Assembly: GCA_013334735.1 (NCBI GenBank)
Contig: JAAXXA010000012.1
Coordinates: 1 to 5,907, forward strand
Direction of reading: 5' to 3'
Source: Bacteroidota bacterium
GTDB taxonomy: Bacteria > Bacteroidota > Bacteroidia > Bacteroidales > CG2-30-32-10
DNA: 5,907 nucleotides
Shown here: positions 1 through 5,907 of the stretch, piece after piece
How the letters are laid out: the number at the start of each line of letters is the position of its first letter
How positions within the stretch are numbered: position 1 is the first letter of the stretch
The notes under the pieces: generated by a model
Told to the model about the DNA's origin: nothing
What the model saw: only the letters and a program-made list of their open reading frames with translations
Database searches by the model: none
Translations under genes and position numbers: made by a program

Positions 1-1
1 A

Positions 2-1036
2 CAAATTCATGTGGCTGATGCTAATTCAGCTTTAGCAGCAACGGCTGTTGATAATGCATATACATATTTAAGCGGGCTGGGAGGCGCTGATTTAGAAGTT
101 GGTTTAGGGAACGGTCAGATTCTTACTCCTGGTATTTACAGCACAGGCGCCGGCGCTGCAACATTAAATGGAAATATAATATTAGATGGGCAGGGCGATC
201 TCAATTCGTTATTTATTATCAGGATAGGTGGCGCTTTTGCGGTAGGAACATTCTCAACCGTTACTCTGATTAATTCAACTTTATTGAGCAATGTGTATTG
301 GCAAATTGGAGGACAATTCGATTTAGGAGATAACTCTGTTTTTAGGGGAAATTTAGTTGCTGATGGTCCTATAAACTTATTAGAAGGATCATCTCTTTTT
401 GGTAGGGGGCTTTCGCGTGCGGGAGCTATTTCCTTGCATAATAATATTGTATCAATATTAACGCCGCCATTGCCTATTGAATTGTTGAGTTTTGATGCGA
501 ACCAGATAGGTGTATATGTTCAACTCGATTGGACAACAGTAAGCGAAACCAACAATAATTATTTTACCATTCAGCGCGCTAAGGATGCAATTTATTTTGA
601 AGAAGTAGTTAGGTTGAATGGCGCCGGAAACAGTAATACAATTCTGAATTATTCGGCAATTGATTATTATCCTTCCAACGGCGCTTCATATTATAGGCTT
701 AAGCAAACAGATTTTGACGGTAAATTTGCTTACTCAAATATTGTGGCTGTTAATTTTGAAAAATCTCTTGATTTTAGCATTTATCCTAATCCATTTGGTA
801 AATCCATTACTATCATAATATATGATACCTCACAAAGAAATAATGTTGAATTGAGAATATACAATGTTTTGGGAAAAGAAGTGATGAATACAACTATTAG
901 CAAACAAACAACTACTCTTGAAACAAGTAATCTTCCTTCAGGAATTTATTTCTATAAACTTATCCTGAACGGAGCCGAAGGAGTTATTGGAAATGATAAA
1001 ATCATTCAATCAGGTAAACTTATTTCTCAACAGTAA
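2..1036 (+). CDS. Secreted DUF3494 (ice-binding-like) protein with T9SS type A sorting domain, 5' partial
   Basis: The reading frame is open from the first in-frame codon at position 2 to TAA at 1034-1036. The GTG at 11 is unlikely to be the true start: the protein is already inside a DUF3494 beta-helix there, and the signal peptide and N-terminal domain part (LGAA...GDVG region) are missing, so the gene begins upstream. About 344 residues are visible. DUF3494 runs to about position 460, shown by LTPGIYS, ILDGQGDLNSLFIIRIGG, VYWQIGG, FRGNLVA and the closing GRGLSRAGAISLHNN. A fibronectin-like linker typical of T9SS cargo follows (LPIELLSFDA, LDWTTVSETNN, YYRLKQTDFDGK). A type A sorting domain (Por_Secre_tail family) ends the protein, with IYPNPF at 779-796, LRIYNVLGKEV, and LPSGIYFYKL at 932-961. 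It should be exported to the cell surface or medium. DUF3494 includes proven ice-binding proteins, but ice binding here is inference. Confidence 0.9.
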   Translation, partial: QIHVADANSALAATAVDNAYTYLSGLGGADLEVGLGNGQILTPGIYSTGAGAATLNGNIILDGQGDLNSLFIIRIGGAFAVGTFSTVTLINSTLLSNVYWQIGGQFDLGDNSVFRGNLVADGPINLLEGSSLFGRGLSRAGAISLHNNIVSILTPPLPIELLSFDANQIGVYVQLDWTTVSETNNNYFTIQRAKDAIYFEEVVRLNGAGNSNTILNYSAIDYYPSNGASYYRLKQTDFDGKFAYSNIVAVNFEKSLDFSIYPNPFGKSITIIIYDTSQRNNVELRIYNVLGKEVMNTTISKQTTTLETSNLPSGIYFYKLILNGAEGVIGNDKIIQSGKLISQQ

Positions 1037-1062
1037 ATCATTTTAATTTTCTATCCTATTCA

Positions 1063-1116
1063 AACTTTAAGCGTTCCAATCCGCCTCCGCCATGGCGGAG
1101 GGAACTTTAGGCGCTT
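1063..1116. repeat. GC-rich perfect palindrome flanked by direct repeats
   Basis: Positions 1084-1101 read CCTCCGCCATGGCGGAGG, a perfect 18-bp palindrome in otherwise AT-rich DNA. As RNA it could form a 7-bp GC-rich stem with a CAUG loop. Broken outer arms extend the dyad: GTTCC (1073-1077) pairs with GGAAC (1101-1105), and AAGCG (1069-1073) with CGCTT (1112-1116). The core is bracketed by near-identical direct repeats, AACTTTAAGCG (1063-1073) and AACTTTAGGCG (1103-1113), 10 of 11 matching. It lies 48 bases after the stop of the upstream gene, so it might end or stabilise that transcript. No U-run follows the stem, so an intrinsic terminator is not supported. A REP-like dispersed element is the other possibility. 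Confidence 0.7.
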
Positions 1117-1140
1117 CAAGTATTTTAGGCGCTTTAAGTA
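1106..1140 (+). repeat. Two-copy 17-bp direct repeat
   Basis: TTTAGGCGCTTCAAGTA (1106-1122) and TTTAGGCGCTTTAAGTA (1124-1140) differ at one base and are spaced 18 bp start to start. A shorter relative, TTTAAGCGTTCC, lies at 1066-1077 on the other side of the palindrome. The function is unknown. It could be slippage-derived low-complexity sequence or binding sites for a regulator, and nothing in the sequence decides between these. Confidence 0.65.
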
Positions 1141-1253
1141 CTTGTAAATATGTGAATGATGTAACTTATTTCTAAAATTGTGTAACACATATAAGCATAA
1201 GCGTGTGCAACTTTGCAGAGTGAAAATAAAATTACCACTTAAAACCAATTAAA
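1141..1253 (+). promoter_or_regulatory. Leader and possible promoter region of the large repeat protein gene
   Basis: This stretch carries no credible ORF. CAACTTTG at 1208-1215 matches 7 of 8 positions of the Bacteroidota -7 element TAnnTTTG and would place transcription start about 30 bases before the ATG at 1254. The nearest upstream TTG (1178-1180) is about 27 bases away, more than the usual spacing, so the promoter call is weak. The last bases before the start (AAAACCAATTAAAATG) are A-rich with no Shine-Dalgarno motif, as is usual in this phylum. Confidence 0.25.
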
Positions 1254-4200
1254 ATGAAAAGTAAATTACTACTAATTGTAACAGCTGTTACTCTTTTATA
1301 TTTTCCGAAAGTAAATTTCGGACAAGTAATCAGCTTAGGCGCAGATGCCTCCAAATTTGTTATCTTCACTTCCGCGGGATTAGTGGATGATAATACAACT
1401 GACCTATCTCATATTACAGGTGATGTAGGAACACTCACTGCCGGTTCTATTACCGATTTCGGGAATGTGGATGGAACCATGCATCCTGGCGCTGATGCTG
1501 CAACTGCTGCATGTGTACTTGCTTTGAATGCTACTATTGCTCAAATAAATGCTAATCCGGCAACTTTGACCGGACCACTTTCATTGGGAAGTGGAGCTAC
1601 ATTTACTCCCGGTATATACTCAATACCAGGAGATGCAACACTAACATTAGACCTTATATTAGACGCGCAGGGAAACCCCGATGCTGAATTTATTATTAAA
1701 ATAGCTGGAACATTTGGTGCGAACTCGCTCTCAAAAGTAAAATTGATTAATGGAGCTCAGGCTTGCCATGTATTTTGGAAAATAGATGGTGCTGTAACAA
1801 TGGCTTCCTTGGTAACAATGAGAGGAAATATTATTACCGGTGGCGCTGTTGTAATGGGTAGTGGCGATTCGCTCGAAGGAAGAATTTTTAGCACACCTGC
1901 AGGAGCCATTACTATTGATGGACTCACGGCATTTATGCCAATTGGTTGCAATAGCCCTTATCTTACAGGTCCACGTAAACCGGATCTTCTTTCTCTTGCC
2001 TGTTATGCCATATTTTCAGGTGCTGGTGCGCTTAATGGAAACTTATCATCTACTTCTATAGGTGATGTTGGAAATGCCGGCGGAGGTTCAGTTACCGGAT
2101 GGACTGCGGGAAATGTAACAGGTATTCTTCATCCAACAGGTGATCCTTCTACCATGTTAGCTGCAACAGATCTGTCAACATTATATGATACTCTTAACGC
2201 TATGGTTCCTGATATTGAACTGCTATATCCTGCTCTGTTTGGAAGAAATTTGGTTCTTACACCTCATACTTACCTGCTTGATGCAGCTAAAGGAACACCA
2301 ACCCTTACAGATTCACTTTACCTGAATGCGCAAGGTAATCCAAATGCTGTATTTGTTATTAAAGTCGTGGGCGGAGCTCTTGTAACAAGTACTAATGCCA
2401 GAGTGAAATTGATCAATGGTGCGCAGTCGAAAAATGTGTTTTGGTTAGTTAAAGGAGGAGGAGTAAGCATACTTGACGGTTCTATTTTCAGGGGAAATAT
2501 AATCGTTCCGGTTGGCGCAATCACTTTATTAAGTACGGGTGTCGTGCTTGATGGAAGAGCGCTTACAATTACCGGGGCAATTACAACCGCCGGCTTAACT
2601 GCAGCAATGCCTTCTTCTATGAGCATTACATCTCAACCTGCTAATCAAATAGCATGTGTTGGTGATTCTATTAGTTTTTTAGCAAATGCAACTGGATCCG
2701 GTATTACATATCAATGGAGAAAAGGATCTGTAAACTTAAGCAACATCGGAAATATTTCAGGAGTAAATTCAGATACGCTTACAATTAATCCTGTGAATCT
2801 CTCTGATGCTGCATCCGACTATAATGTTTTGATAACTTCCTCCTGTTCACCAAATGATTCTTCTACTTATGCTTCTCTTACAGTTAATGCTATTCCTACA
2901 ATTACAGGAACGACTCCAAATTCTATTTGCGGTTCAGGTACGGTAACATTGGGTGCAACAGCAAGCGCCGGGATTATCAATTGGTATTCAAATCCAACAG
3001 GCGGCTTATCACTTGTAACAGGAATAACTTATGCTCCGATTATTTTAGTAACGGATACATTTTATGTTGACGCAACTCTTGGAAACTGCACAACTGCCTC
3101 ACGTACCGCAGTGATTGCAAAGGTAAATTTCAATCTTACAACTAACAATCCGCAGACAATATGTAATGGTAACAGTTATGTATTCAACGGACATACCTAC
3201 ACAATCGCTGATAATTACAACGATACCCTTACTACTATTAACGGTTGCGATAGTGTTATCGTAACTCAATTAACAGTTAATCCTGCTTATTTAACAAACA
3301 ATCCACAAACAATATGTAGTGGTAACAGTTATGTATTCAATGGTCATACTTATACAATCGCTAACAATTACAACGATACTCTAACAGCGATCAATGGTTG
3401 CGACAGTGTCATCGTAACTCAATTAACAGTTAATCCTGCTTATTTAACAAACAATCCACAAACTATATGCAGTGGTAACAGTTATGTATTCAACGGACAT
3501 ACCTACACAATCGCTAATAATTACAACGATACCCTTACTACTATTGACGGTTGCGATAGTGTTATCGTAACTCAATTAACAGTTAATCCTGCTTATTTAA
3601 CAAACAATCCACAAACAATATGTAGTGGTAACAGTTATGTATTCAACGGACATACCTACACAATCGCTAATAATTACAACGATACCCTTACTACTATTAA
3701 CGGTTGCGATAGTGTTATCGTAACTCAATTAACAGTTAATCCTGCTTATTTAACAAACAATCCACAAACAATATGTAGTGGTAACAGTTATGTATTCAAC
3801 GGACATACTTATACAATTGCTAATAATTACAACGATACTCTTACAGCAATTAACGGTTGCGACAGTATTATCGTAACTCAGTTAAGCGTTAATCCGGCTT
3901 ATACAACTAACAATCCACAGACAATATGCAGTGGTAACAGTTATGTATTCAACGGACATAATTATACAATAGCCGCTAATTACAACGATACCCTTACATC
4001 AATTAATGGTTGCGACAGTATTATTGTAACTCAGTTAACAGTTAATCCGGTTTATAGTACAAATAATCCTCAGACTATATGCGAGGGTGATAGTTATGTA
4101 TTCAACGGGCATACTTACACTTTGGCAGGTAACTTTAACGATACTCTTTCAACTGTAAATAGTTGCGACAGCATTATTGTTACGCAGTTAACCGTAAATC

Positions 4201-4730
4201 AAATACCGGTAGCTGCTGCAAACAGTAATTCACCGGTATGTGAAGGAAGTTCAATAAATTTGACAACACCAACATTACTGGGAGGGACTTACCTTTGGAT
4301 AGGCTCGAATGAATATTCATCGACAGAACAAAATCCTGTGATACTTTCCGCTTCAACAGCAGATGCAGGTACTTATTCTTTAGTAGTTTCAGCCAATGGT
4401 TGTAGTTCTGCACCTTCAACAATAACAATTTTAGTAAAAAATTGTGTTGAGTTTCATATTCCTGAAGGATTCTCTCCAAATGCAGATGCAATAAACGATT
4501 TATTTGTAATCAGAGGTATTGAAAATTATCCTGCTAATACAATAGTAATCTTTAATCGTTGGGGAAATAAAGTATTCGAAGCAAGTCCTTATCAAAACAC
4601 CTGGGATGGTAAATCAATGTTTGGATTAATAGTAGGAGGAGATGAATTACCAATAGGTACTTACTTCTATATACTTGATTTGGGTGATGGTTCAAAAGTT
4701 ATTAAAGGAACTATTTATCTCAACAGGTAA
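1254..4730 (+). CDS. Large surface protein: two DUF3494 domains, seven 51-residue repeats, T9SS type B (gliding-motility) C-terminal domain
   Basis: The ATG start is chosen because a signal peptide follows at once (residues 1-23, cleavage likely at FG|Q). DUF3494 domain 1 spans about 28-229 (LGADASKF, ITGDVG, LDAQGNPDAEFIIKIAG, LINGAQACHVFWKI, MRGNII). Domain 2 spans about 244-452 (IGDVGN, LNAQGNPNAVFVIKVVGG, LINGAQSKNVFWLV, FRGNIIV), with a more divergent N-terminal part. An Ig-like domain follows (about 457-545), then a CHU_C-associated Ig-like (Ig_7-type) domain (about 547-625; SICGSGTVTLGA, INWYSNPTGG, TFYVDAT). Seven 51-residue repeats occupy 629-985, each with two cysteines. A third Ig-like domain covers about 986-1062. 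The CHU_C type B sorting domain covers about 1064-1158 (EGFSPNADAINDLFVIRG, FNRWGNKVFE, TWDGKS, LPIGTYFYILDLGDG, KGTIYLNR). The family knowledge points to T9SS export and cell-surface attachment. The heads-on-a-stalk adhesin role, and any ice binding, are inferred. The PorP/SprF-like gene follows 51 bases downstream, probably in the same operon. Confidence 0.93.
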   Translation: MKSKLLLIVTAVTLLYFPKVNFGQVISLGADASKFVIFTSAGLVDDNTTDLSHITGDVGTLTAGSITDFGNVDGTMHPGADAATAACVLALNATIAQINANPATLTGPLSLGSGATFTPGIYSIPGDATLTLDLILDAQGNPDAEFIIKIAGTFGANSLSKVKLINGAQACHVFWKIDGAVTMASLVTMRGNIITGGAVVMGSGDSLEGRIFSTPAGAITIDGLTAFMPIGCNSPYLTGPRKPDLLSLACYAIFSGAGALNGNLSSTSIGDVGNAGGGSVTGWTAGNVTGILHPTGDPSTMLAATDLSTLYDTLNAMVPDIELLYPALFGRNLVLTPHTYLLDAAKGTPTLTDSLYLNAQGNPNAVFVIKVVGGALVTSTNARVKLINGAQSKNVFWLVKGGGVSILDGSIFRGNIIVPVGAITLLSTGVVLDGRALTITGAITTAGLTAAMPSSMSITSQPANQIACVGDSISFLANATGSGITYQWRKGSVNLSNIGNISGVNSDTLTINPVNLSDAASDYNVLITSSCSPNDSSTYASLTVNAIPTITGTTPNSICGSGTVTLGATASAGIINWYSNPTGGLSLVTGITYAPIILVTDTFYVDATLGNCTTASRTAVIAKVNFNLTTNNPQTICNGNSYVFNGHTYTIADNYNDTLTTINGCDSVIVTQLTVNPAYLTNNPQTICSGNSYVFNGHTYTIANNYNDTLTAINGCDSVIVTQLTVNPAYLTNNPQTICSGNSYVFNGHTYTIANNYNDTLTTIDGCDSVIVTQLTVNPAYLTNNPQTICSGNSYVFNGHTYTIANNYNDTLTTINGCDSVIVTQLTVNPAYLTNNPQTICSGNSYVFNGHTYTIANNYNDTLTAINGCDSIIVTQLSVNPAYTTNNPQTICSGNSYVFNGHNYTIAANYNDTLTSINGCDSIIVTQLTVNPVYSTNNPQTICEGDSYVFNGHTYTLAGNFNDTLSTVNSCDSIIVTQLTVNQIPVAAANSNSPVCEGSSINLTTPTLLGGTYLWIGSNEYSSTEQNPVILSASTADAGTYSLVVSANGCSSAPSTITILVKNCVEFHIPEGFSPNADAINDLFVIRGIENYPANTIVIFNRWGNKVFEASPYQNTWDGKSMFGLIVGGDELPIGTYFYILDLGDGSKVIKGTIYLNR
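3138..4208 (+). repeat. Seven in-frame tandem repeats of exactly 153 bp (51 residues)
   Basis: Units start at 3138, 3291, 3444, 3597, 3750, 3903 and 4056; clear homology in the last unit fades near 4199. The consensus begins LTNNPQTICSGNSYVFNGHT and continues through NYNDTL, GCDSVIVTQL and TVNPAY. Cysteines at unit positions 9 and 37 occur in all seven copies and could form one disulfide per unit. By eye, units 3 and 4 differ at 3 of 153 bases and units 1 and 4 at 7. Unit 2 differs from unit 4 at about 14 bases and unit 5 from unit 4 at about 13. Units 6 and 7 are more diverged. The array probably forms a rod or spacer between the DUF3494 heads and the sorting domain. I cannot assign a named repeat family with confidence. 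A near-identical array like this is prone to copy-number error in short-read assembly. Confidence 0.97.
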
Positions 4731-4781
4731 AAAATAAAACATAAAAATAAATATAAAAAATAAACACGAAATAAAAACAAA
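4731..4781 (+). promoter_or_regulatory. A-rich intergenic leader of the PorP/SprF-like gene
   Basis: The whole gap between stop and start is 39 A, 7 T, 4 C and 1 G out of 51 bases. There is no hairpin, no TAnnTTTG promoter element and no Shine-Dalgarno motif. This fits co-transcription with the upstream gene. An unstructured A-rich leader is the typical Bacteroidota translation-initiation context, so its likely role is ribosome access for the next start. That role is inference. Confidence 0.4.
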
Positions 4782-5723
4782 ATGAAAACACTTAAAAAAA
4801 TAACATTCGTAATGGTTTTGGCTTTAGGGAGTTCTGCCGTAAATGCTCAACAAGCCCCGATGTACACGCATTACATGTATAATACATTATCTATTAATCC
4901 AGGTTATGCAGGGAGTAGAGATGCCTTAACTATAACGGCGTTGCATCGTTCACAATGGGTTGATTTTAAAGGTGCGCCTTTAACGCAAACATTAACTGTT
5001 CATTCTCCTTTATATAACGAGCATATAGGAGTGGGCTTATCTGTTTTAAATGATAAAATAGGCCCAAGTAACAATACCGCCGTTTTTGTTGATTATGCTT
5101 ATATAATGAAGCTAAATGAAAAATCAAAATTAGCTTTAGGTTTAAGCGCGGGAGCGGATATATATAGGGCGAGCTTGAGTTCGCTGGATCTCGATCAACA
5201 AAGCGACCCTGTTTTTCTAAGCAATATCAACAATCATGTAACCCCAAATTTTGGTTTAGGTGCATATTATTCCAGAGAGCGTTTTTATGCGGGAGTTTCA
5301 GTTCCGAAATTATTACAAAATAATTATTCTTCAATAAAACAGATAAACGGAAATACATTAATAGGAAAGGAACAAAGACATTACTTTTTTATAGCAGGCG
5401 CCATGTTGAAAATTACAAATAATCTGGCTTTTAAACCTACAACATTTATTAAAGTAACTTCAGCAGCTCCTGTTCAAGCCGACCTTACAGGATCGTTTAT
5501 AATCATGAAAAAATTATTGGTTGGCGCTATGTTTCGTACCGGAGATGCTGTTGGAGGTTTAGTTGGACTGGATATTACAGAACAATTACACTTGGGATAT
5601 TCTTATGACTGGTCTTATGGTTTAAAAACATTCAAGTATAATCAGGGAAGTCATGAATTAGTATTAAGATATGATTTTATATTTTTCAATAAAAAACAAA
5701 TACATTCTCCAAGAAATTTTTAA
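4782..5723 (+). CDS. PorP/SprF family type IX secretion system outer-membrane protein
   Basis: A 313-residue protein, about the usual length for this family. Residues 1-22 form a signal peptide (KKITFVMVLALGSSAVNA, cleavage before QQ). Family hallmarks are the mature N-terminus QQAPMYTHYMYNTLSINPGY followed by AGSRDAL, then ALHRSQWVDFKGAP, and the end with GSHELVLRYDF and SPRNF. The alternating hydrophobic strands (GVGLSVLND, KLALGLSAGADIY, NFGLGAYYS, FYAGVSVPKLL, LLVGAMFRTGD, LHLGYSYDWSYG) fit an outer-membrane beta-barrel. In Flavobacterium, SprF is needed for secretion of SprB, a type B cargo, and SprF-like genes sit beside type B cargo genes. This gene directly follows such a cargo, so it is best read as that protein's partner rather than the core PorP; the pairing is inferred from context. 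It has no promoter of its own that I can see. Confidence 0.93.
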   Translation: MKTLKKITFVMVLALGSSAVNAQQAPMYTHYMYNTLSINPGYAGSRDALTITALHRSQWVDFKGAPLTQTLTVHSPLYNEHIGVGLSVLNDKIGPSNNTAVFVDYAYIMKLNEKSKLALGLSAGADIYRASLSSLDLDQQSDPVFLSNINNHVTPNFGLGAYYSRERFYAGVSVPKLLQNNYSSIKQINGNTLIGKEQRHYFFIAGAMLKITNNLAFKPTTFIKVTSAAPVQADLTGSFIIMKKLLVGAMFRTGDAVGGLVGLDITEQLHLGYSYDWSYGLKTFKYNQGSHELVLRYDFIFFNKKQIHSPRNF

Positions 5724-5740
5724 ATATTCACGAACAATAT

Positions 5741-5780
5741 AGCACATTAACACATTAGCACATTAACACTTTAACACATA
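5741..5780 (+). repeat. Five tandem 8-bp repeats (ARCACATT)
   Basis: The consecutive octamers are AGCACATT, AACACATT, AGCACATT, AACACTTT and AACACATA. They fill most of the 62-base gap between the PorP/SprF-like gene and the next start at 5786. The array ends 5 bases before that ATG, so it would lie in the untranslated leader. It could be slippage-prone low-complexity sequence affecting expression of the fourth gene. No promoter element or terminator is visible in the gap. Confidence 0.75.
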
Positions 5781-5785
5781 AAAAC

Positions 5786-5907
5786 ATGAAAAAAATATTT
5801 ATACCCTTAATAGTATTAATCGGGATTGGTATTAATGCCAGGGCACAGGAAAAAACGAATTTAGAATTAAAAGGAGCAGATTACTCTTTGAATAAAAACA
5901 TAGAAAA
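5786..5907 (+). CDS. Secreted or periplasmic protein, 3' partial; possibly OmpA/TPR-type T9SS-associated protein
   Basis: ATG at 5786 follows an A-rich leader and opens a frame that runs off the window after 40 full codons. Residues 1-20 are a clear signal peptide (MKKIFIPLIVLIGIGINARA, cleavage before Q21). The visible mature part (QEKTNLELKGADYSLNKNIE) resembles the start of TPR-containing N-terminal regions in PD40/OmpA-family proteins that commonly follow PorP/SprF genes in Bacteroidota. No lipobox cysteine is seen at the cleavage site. Same strand and a 62-base spacing suggest membership of the same operon. The gene and signal peptide are well supported; the family assignment is inferred from about 20 residues and context and remains tentative. 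Confidence 0.8.
   Translation, partial: MKKIFIPLIVLIGIGINARAQEKTNLELKGADYSLNKNIE

Noticed and set aside
11..13. GTG as the true start of the first gene
   Set aside because: The frame is open upstream to the window edge, and the protein would begin inside a DUF3494 domain without a signal peptide, although its C-terminus requires export.
1121..1180. Other near-matches to the Bacteroidota -7 promoter element (TATTTTAG at 1121, TAAAATTG at 1173)
   Set aside because: Each has one mismatch at a core position and lacks a properly spaced upstream TTG; such matches are expected by chance in AT-rich DNA.
1179..1189. TGTGTAACACA dyad as a CRP/FNR-type operator
   Set aside because: Only 4-bp arms with a 3-base centre; it does not match the spacing of CRP/FNR half-sites.
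1060..1248. Minus-strand ORF of 62 codons in the first intergenic gap
   Set aside because: It runs across the palindrome and direct repeats, its repeated YLKRLK peptide merely reflects the DNA repeat, and it shows no protein-family signature.
1757..2626. Minus-strand ORFs of 64 and 102 codons and a plus-strand ORF of 66 codons in another frame inside the large gene
   Set aside because: They lie entirely within the well-supported DUF3494 coding sequence and show no recognisable domain or initiation context, so they are shadows.
3138..4208. CRISPR array
   Set aside because: The repeats are contiguous 153-bp in-frame coding units with no spacers and continuous domain-like translation.
4180..4491. 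Minus-strand ORF of 103 codons
   Set aside because: It is antisense to the Ig-like and CHU_C junction of the large gene; its leucine-rich composition is what reverse reading of such sequence gives.
5724..5740. Hairpin ATATT/AATAT as a terminator after the PorP/SprF-like gene
   Set aside because: The stem is only 5 AT pairs with a 7-base loop and no U-run, too weak to call.

Overview
The window looks like a chromosomal segment of a Bacteroidota species, probably from an environmental or gliding lineage. The DNA is AT-rich. Translation starts follow A-rich leaders without Shine-Dalgarno motifs. All four genes read left to right, and the three visible stop codons are TAA. Both kinds of type IX secretion system (T9SS) C-terminal sorting domain are present, together with a PorP/SprF-family outer-membrane protein. 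Both features are essentially confined to this phylum. I cannot name genus or species.

Layout. Positions 2-1036 hold the 3' part of a gene for a secreted DUF3494 (ice-binding-like) protein with a type A sorting domain; its beginning lies upstream of the window. Positions 1037-1253 are a 217-base gap with an 18-bp perfect GC-rich palindrome, imperfect direct repeats and the leader of the next gene. Positions 1254-4730 encode an 1158-residue secreted protein: signal peptide, two DUF3494 domains, two Ig-like domains, seven tandem 51-residue repeats, another Ig-like domain and a gliding-motility-type (CHU_C, type B) sorting domain. After a 51-base, extremely A-rich gap, positions 4782-5723 encode a PorP/SprF-family protein. 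A 62-base gap carrying five 8-bp tandem repeats follows. The window ends 40 codons into a fourth gene that starts with a signal peptide and is probably the OmpA/TPR-type protein often found after PorP/SprF genes.

How they work together (inference). The large protein would be the T9SS cargo, with its two DUF3494 heads held away from the cell by a repeat stalk. The SprF-like protein would be its dedicated partner for export or surface attachment, and the fourth protein a possible periplasmic or peptidoglycan-linked component. The upstream DUF3494 protein is a paralogous cargo with a different (type A) sorting signal. Ice binding is one possible role of the DUF3494 domains, but the sequence alone does not prove it; general adhesion is equally open. 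No RNA genes, CRISPR arrays, insertion sequences or convincing intrinsic terminators were seen.
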